From: Candidatus Lindowiibacteriota bacterium
Lineage (GTDB): Bacteria > Lindowbacteria > 2-12-FULL-62-27
DNA length: 9,488 nt
NCBI GenBank assembly: GCA_023249255.1
Contig: JAHFCY010000123.1
Coordinates: 1 to 9,488 of the forward strand
Direction: 5' to 3'
In this document: piece after piece, positions 6,425 through 9,488 of the stretch
Layout: each line of letters starts with the position of its first letter
How positions within the stretch are numbered: the stretch's first letter is position 1
Translations under genes and position numbers: made by a program
Notes under the pieces: generated by a model
The model's database searches: none
What the model was told of the DNA's origin: nothing
Seen by the model: only the letters and a program-made list of their open reading frames with translations

Positions 6425-7159
6425 TCAAGACCGTGGACGAAAAAGCACTTTCAATTCCCGGCGAAGACGGTCGACGAGCGGATGGGGACGCCGCCACGAT
6501 CCAATGCCGTCAACGCGGTTGACCCACGACACGCCGATCAGCGCGTTGGTTCGAAAGACGGCGTTGGTCTTCTTGAGGACGAATCGCTCATATCGCCCCT
6601 GCTGGACGGGAATTTTCCACGCCCGAAGCCGCCGGATCACCCAGGCGCGCATCACACCGGGCAGGCATCCGACGGCGAGGCTCGGCGTGTGGACGACGCC
6701 GTTTTTGATCCAAAAAATATTTCCGCGCGTTGTTTCACAGAGAATTCCGGACTGGTGCAAAATCGCGTCGGCCGCGCCGCGCTCCGCGGCAACCCGGAAC
6801 AATTTTTCCAATTCCACGCGGGCCGTCGTTTTCATTCCCGCCCACGGCCCCGGGTAATCGGCGGGCGCCGCCAGACAAATCAATCGTTCGCCCGGGGCCG
6901 AACCGGCTTCCATCCATCGCGCGTCATATCCCGCGAATGTGAGATGGTCGAAACCCCGCGCGGAAACGGAGAGCCTGGCGCGGTGAACGTGCGGTTTCAA
7001 TCGCCGAATTTGCGCGGACACGGACCGCCCAAGATCCGGTTTGAGATTCAGTTCGATTTTTCTCGCCGACCGCCGAAGCCGCCTCCAGTGATTTTTCCAG
7101 AACGGCGCCCGCGTACCGGCGCAGAGAAAGGTTTCGATCAATCCGATGTCATGGGTCAT
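6425..7159 (-). CDS. pabC: Class IV PLP aminotransferase/lyase, PabC-like (4-amino-4-deoxychorismate lyase)
   Basis: It is likely to convert 4-amino-4-deoxychorismate to 4-aminobenzoate plus pyruvate in folate synthesis. The class IV PLP fold is shown by Lys110 in WAGMKTTARVELEKL (PLP-binding lysine), Glu142 in ILCETTRGNIFWIKNGVVHTPS (residues 139-160), GCLPGVMRAWVIRRL at 164-178, and VFRTNALIGVSWV at 201-213. The last resembles the FxTNSLxG motif of PabC rather than the branched-chain aminotransferase version. mltG nearby is the well-known pabC-mltG pairing and supports the call. At the N-terminus the family's leading NG...DRG segment is missing: the protein begins only five residues before GLIETF. 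The sole in-frame ATG is inside a repeat array, with a TGA two codons upstream. It may belong to a short-N-terminus subgroup or may have lost its front. A related D-amino acid or other class IV transaminase is the main alternative. Confidence 0.75.
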   Translation of the reverse strand: MTHDIGLIETFLCAGTRAPFWKNHWRRLRRSARKIELNLKPDLGRSVSAQIRRLKPHVHRARLSVSARGFDHLTFAGYDARWMEAGSAPGERLICLAAPADYPGPWAGMKTTARVELEKLFRVAAERGAADAILHQSGILCETTRGNIFWIKNGVVHTPSLAVGCLPGVMRAWVIRRLRAWKIPVQQGRYERFVLKKTNAVFRTNALIGVSWVNRVDGIGSWRRPHPLVDRLRRELKVLFRPRS

Positions 7160-7223
7160 GAGTCATGGGTCATGCGTTATGTTTGTCATTGGCGCTCGTG
7201 ACTCATGACTCGTGACTCATGAC
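7148..7223. repeat. Inverted arrays of a heptamer (TCATGRG / CRTGACT) able to form a 27-bp hairpin
   Basis: At 7149-7176 a seven-base unit TCATGNG is repeated four times in perfect phase (the units read GG, AG, GG and CG at the end). At 7197-7224 the unit CRTGACT is repeated four times as CGTGACT/CATGACT alternately. The second array is the inverse of the first: bases 7148-7174 pair with 7223-7197 without a gap, around a 22-base loop. Four of the 27 pairs are G-T. As plus-strand RNA these would be G-U wobbles; as minus-strand RNA they become C-A mismatches. The structure sits between the tRNA-Tyr 3' end and pabC, and one arm holds the pabC ATG (7159-7157). No T-run of note follows it. Confidence 0.8.
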
Positions 7224-7231
7224 TCGAAAAT

Positions 7232-7315
7232 TGGGGAGGGGAGGATTCGAACCTCCGTAGCCCGAAGGGCGGCAGATTTACAGTCTGCTCTCGTTGTCCA
7301 CTGGAGCACCTCCCC
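7232..7315 (-). tRNA. tRNA-Tyr (anticodon GUA)
   Basis: A full class II cloverleaf can be folded: acceptor GGGGAGG/CCTCCCC, D arm CTC/GAG with a GG in its loop, anticodon arm GCAGA/TCTGC with loop CTGTAAA (anticodon GTA at 7281-7279), a long variable arm with GCCC-TTCG-GGC, and T arm GGAGG/CCTCC with loop TTCGAAT. The long variable arm and GTA anticodon are typical of bacterial tRNA-Tyr. The discriminator base is A (7232). CCA is not encoded and must be added after transcription. Confidence 0.97.
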
Positions 7316-7335
7316 GTGAACCCGTAACCCGATGT

Positions 7336-7364
7336 CTTATACTCTGCTTCCAACGGGTGGTCAA
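7336..7364 (-). promoter_or_regulatory. Sigma-70-type promoter of tRNA-Tyr (and possibly pabC-ruvX-mltG)
   Basis: On the minus strand, TTGACC (7364-7359) and TATAAG (7341-7336) are separated by exactly 17 bases, close to the consensus. Transcription would start around 7329, some 14 bases before the mature tRNA 5' end. With no clear terminator between the tRNA and pabC, read-through into the downstream cluster is possible. Confidence 0.75.
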
Positions 7365-7374
7365 CTCAAAAGCT

Positions 7375-7393
7375 CGAATTGACGCGAATTGAC
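7375..7393. repeat. Two direct copies of CGAATTGAC with a 10-base period
   Basis: CGAATTGAC occurs at 7375-7383 and again at 7385-7393, spaced by one helical turn. It lies between the divergent tRNA-Tyr promoter and the dehydrogenase start, at about -45 to -65 relative to the tRNA start site. It could be a regulator site or duplicated -35-like boxes on the plus strand, or chance. Confidence 0.35.
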
Positions 7394-7430
7394 CTTGCGC
7401 CGGCCCGTATCAGGCGTGTAATCTCCCTCC

Positions 7431-8375
7431 ATGCGATCGTCAAATTCCCGGCCGGTCATTCTCGTCACCGAGCCGGCCTATTTCGAAAACGTGATGGGAC
7501 GTCTCAGACGGATCGGACACGTCATCCGGGGGAAACCGGATCGCGCCTATCTTCTGCGGACGCTGCCGCGCGTGGATGCAGCCGTCATCCGTGTCGAAAC
7601 GCGCCTTGACGGAAAAATTCTGCGGCGGGCGGCGCGTCTGAAACTCATCGCAAGCGCCACGACCGGCATGAACCACGTGGACACAGGCGAGGCGCGGCGG
7701 CGCGGCATCCGCATGGTGAATCTTCACGGCATCCACACAATTCCGACGGCCGAACACACGATCGCCCTCATGCTGGCGCTTCTTCGGCGGATCGCCGAAG
7801 TTCAGGAACTGATGCGGACCGGAAAGTGGGACCGCGCGCGGTGGATCGGCGCGCAGGCGCACGGAAAAACGATGGGGATTATCGGGCTCGGACGAATCGG
7901 TTCGCGGGCCGCGCGGCTCGGTCGGGCCCTCGGACTTGACGTTCTCGCCTACGACCCATACGTTCCGCCGGCTCGATTCAAATCCGCGCGGCGCGTCACC
8001 AACCTTTCCGCGCTTCTTCGCCGCTCGGACATCGTTTCGATCCACGCGGCGCTGACTGACGAAACGCGCGGGATGATCGGTGCGGCGCGATTGCGGCAAT
8101 TCAAACCATGCGCGATTTTGATCAACACCGCGCGGGGAGAAATCGTCGACGAAATCGCGCTCCTCGGGGCGCTTCGGGCCGGACGGATCGCCGGCGCTGC
8201 GCTGGACGTGTTTTCTCAAGAGCCCCTGCCGCCCGGCCATCCCCTGCGCGCGTACGCAAGCCGGCGCGGAAATTTGGTCCTGACGCCGCATCTTGGCGCG
8301 TCCACGCGCGAAGCCGTCAACGCGGCCGCCGGCGAAATGGCGGCAGCGGTCGGAATTTTTTTTGGAAGGGCCTAA
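7431..8375 (+). CDS. D-isomer-specific 2-hydroxyacid dehydrogenase (SerA-like fold)
   Basis: This is an NAD(P)-dependent oxidoreductase interconverting a 2-oxo acid and a D-2-hydroxy acid in the cytoplasm. It has 314 residues, the size of the short, ACT-less members of the family. The Rossmann glycine motif GLGRIG is at residues 152-157 and the NAD-selecting Asp175 in AYDPY. The catalytic set is Arg235 (INTARGEIVDE), Glu264 (DVFSQEP) and His287 (LTPHLGAST). The TAEHTIALMLALLRRI helix is at 106-121. The substrate-side loop NLHGIHTIPTAEHT (97-110) differs from the usual SerA NSxSVAE type, so 3-phosphoglycerate is not assured. The gene is alone on the plus strand. Upstream there is no purine-rich ribosome site (the sequence is CTCCCTCC), while TGTAATCT ends seven bases before the ATG, so leaderless translation is possible. 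Its stop shares four bases (CTAA) with the stop of the convergent sensor gene. Confidence 0.9.
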   Translation: MRSSNSRPVILVTEPAYFENVMGRLRRIGHVIRGKPDRAYLLRTLPRVDAAVIRVETRLDGKILRRAARLKLIASATTGMNHVDTGEARRRGIRMVNLHGIHTIPTAEHTIALMLALLRRIAEVQELMRTGKWDRARWIGAQAHGKTMGIIGLGRIGSRAARLGRALGLDVLAYDPYVPPARFKSARRVTNLSALLRRSDIVSIHAALTDETRGMIGAARLRQFKPCAILINTARGEIVDEIALLGALRAGRIAGAALDVFSQEPLPPGHPLRAYASRRGNLVLTPHLGASTREAVNAAAGEMAAAVGIFFGRA

Positions 8376-9488
8376 TTTTCAGACGAAATTTCGAATCCGA
8401 TTCCTTCGATCAGCTTGAGACGATCCAGCGCGTCATAGACGGGCCTGAGGGAGAGAAAAAAAATTCCGTACGATTGATCCGCCTTTCGAAATCGAATCTG
8501 CATCGAGGCGGCCTTCGATCCGTTTTTCAACCCGGACATCGATTCGATGCGGGATCTGAACTCCGGAATATCCTCCGGGTGGGTGTGATCGAAGAGCGTC
8601 TCCTTCATTTTTTCGTCAACCGCAAGACCCAGATCCTTTCGGCCCTTGGCCGACATCATCTCAATGCGTCCGTCCGAAAAAATCCGCCAGATCATGAGCG
8701 GCGCGTGCTTGACCAGATCCAGCAGATCTTTTTCCGCCTCCTGAAGGCGGGTTTCGAATTCAAGCTGTTCAAGTTGCGACGCGGCACGGCGGGCCGTCAT
8801 CTCAAGCAGGCGATGATCGTATTCGCCGAATCCGCCACGGTTGTTCCGCAGGACGCAAAGAGTACCCAGCACTCTGCCGGAGGAATGAATGATCGGATAG
8901 CCGAGATATCCCCGGCATCCGTATTGCGTCACGCAGACGTCCTGCCGCACGCGCTCGTCTTCCGTCATGTCGGCGATGACCAGAGGCTGGCCACTGGCGA
9001 TGGGAATGGCGCAGATGGAACCGGCCAGAGGCTCGCCGCCAAGCGCCACGACCTCCGTCGGCACGTTGATCGAATAGGCGAACCGCAGATAATCGCCCTC
9101 GACCAAATTGATCATGACCCACGACCGGCCCGGAAAATAAGACGCGAGCCGGACCGGAAGCTGGCGCAGAATTTCGACGGGCGATCCGGACAGGCTGAGC
9201 AGTTCCATCGGCTCCGCCAGGATCCGCTCCATTTTTGTGACGTCGCGGAAAATGCCCAGCGCCCCGATCGGCTCCTTCGCCGCGTTTCGGATCAAGATCG
9301 CCTTCAAACTCACCATGAGCGGATCGCCGCCCTTGCGGAGAATCCTGACCTCGACGGTGCCGACGGTCGAGCCCATTTTCTTGACGCCCAAAAATGTGTT
9401 CCAGACGCGTTCCCGGTCAGCCTCGACATATGTGTCATCGAGCTTCTGATTCAAAATTTCCGAGGGCGAAAATCCCGTCATCTGCAAA
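8372..9488 (-). CDS. PAS-GAF-PAS sensory protein, 3' part (5' end beyond window), no output domain
   Basis: The reading frame runs off the right edge; a TTG at the edge is not a real start. Numbering from the edge, residues 1-88 are most of a PAS domain (MTGFSPSEIL at its front, ending IGALGIFRDVTKMERIL). Residues about 100-240 are a GAF domain (SICAIPIASGQPLVIADM, YLGYPIIHSSGRVLGTLCVL, DHRLLEMTARRAASQLE). Residues about 236-258 form a short coiled-coil-like helix, and about 259-371 a second PAS domain (LLDLVKHAPLMIWRIFSDGRIEMMSAKGRKDLG) with the HPED motif and last strand LIEGIGFEIS. The protein ends six residues later, where a histidine kinase, GGDEF or similar domain would normally follow. 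It may be a pure sensor or adaptor, or the effector may lie in the unseen N-terminal part. The ligand is unknown. Confidence 0.88.
   Translation of the reverse strand, partial: LQMTGFSPSEILNQKLDDTYVEADRERVWNTFLGVKKMGSTVGTVEVRILRKGGDPLMVSLKAILIRNAAKEPIGALGIFRDVTKMERILAEPMELLSLSGSPVEILRQLPVRLASYFPGRSWVMINLVEGDYLRFAYSINVPTEVVALGGEPLAGSICAIPIASGQPLVIADMTEDERVRQDVCVTQYGCRGYLGYPIIHSSGRVLGTLCVLRNNRGGFGEYDHRLLEMTARRAASQLEQLEFETRLQEAEKDLLDLVKHAPLMIWRIFSDGRIEMMSAKGRKDLGLAVDEKMKETLFDHTHPEDIPEFRSRIESMSGLKNGSKAASMQIRFRKADQSYGIFFLSLRPVYDALDRLKLIEGIGFEISSEN

Noticed and set aside
7148-7226. Heptamer arrays considered as a CRISPR array or integron-type att site
   Set aside because: Units are 7 bases with no spacers, and no cas, integrase or transposase gene is in the window.
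7440-8291. 283-residue minus-strand ORF opposite the dehydrogenase
   Set aside because: Composition typical of an antisense frame and no motifs; the plus-strand dehydrogenase is complete.

Overview
The window reads as chromosomal DNA of a Gram-negative (diderm), GC-rich bacterium. It encodes two predicted outer-membrane beta-barrel proteins with signal peptides, two different peptidoglycan lytic transglycosylases, and the start of a bacterial-microcompartment (BMC) type gene pair. I cannot place it taxonomically from sequence alone. A BMC-linked lineage outside the Enterobacteria would fit, but that is a guess.

Layout, right to left, because most genes are on the minus strand. (1) 9488-8372 holds the 3' part of a PAS-GAF-PAS sensory protein that ends without an output domain. 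(2) 7431-8375, the only plus-strand gene, is a D-isomer-specific 2-hydroxyacid dehydrogenase whose stop codon overlaps that of the sensor. (3) 7315-7232 is tRNA-Tyr(GUA) with a recognisable -35/-10 promoter (TTGACC-N17-TATAAG). (4) Just 3' of the tRNA, two inverted arrays of a 7-base unit could form a 27-bp hairpin that includes the start codon of the next gene. (5) 7159-4976 is a compact housekeeping cluster: a PabC-like aminodeoxychorismate lyase, RuvX/YqgF, and MltG. (6) 4852-1871 holds two tandem paralogues, each a signal peptide, a predicted outer-membrane barrel, a Pro/Ala/Ser-rich linker and a C-terminal three-repeat TPR domain. (7) 1874-1200 is a soluble SLT-family lytic transglycosylase starting inside the stop of the second barrel-TPR gene. 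(8) 1174-281 is EutJ, and 284-<1 is the 5' part of PduL (phosphate propanoyltransferase), starting inside the eutJ stop.

Three junctions are ATGA start/stop overlaps (ruvX/mltG, barrel-TPR2/transglycosylase, eutJ/pduL), and eutJ begins 25 bases after the transglycosylase stop. So barrel-TPR1, barrel-TPR2, transglycosylase, eutJ and pduL could be one transcriptional unit. The most interesting point is this join between an envelope module and a BMC-type module. PduL starts with what looks like an encapsulation peptide (amphipathic helix plus glycine linker), so a microcompartment locus may continue beyond the left edge. No shell protein gene lies inside the window. No stretch over 300 bases lacks a gene.
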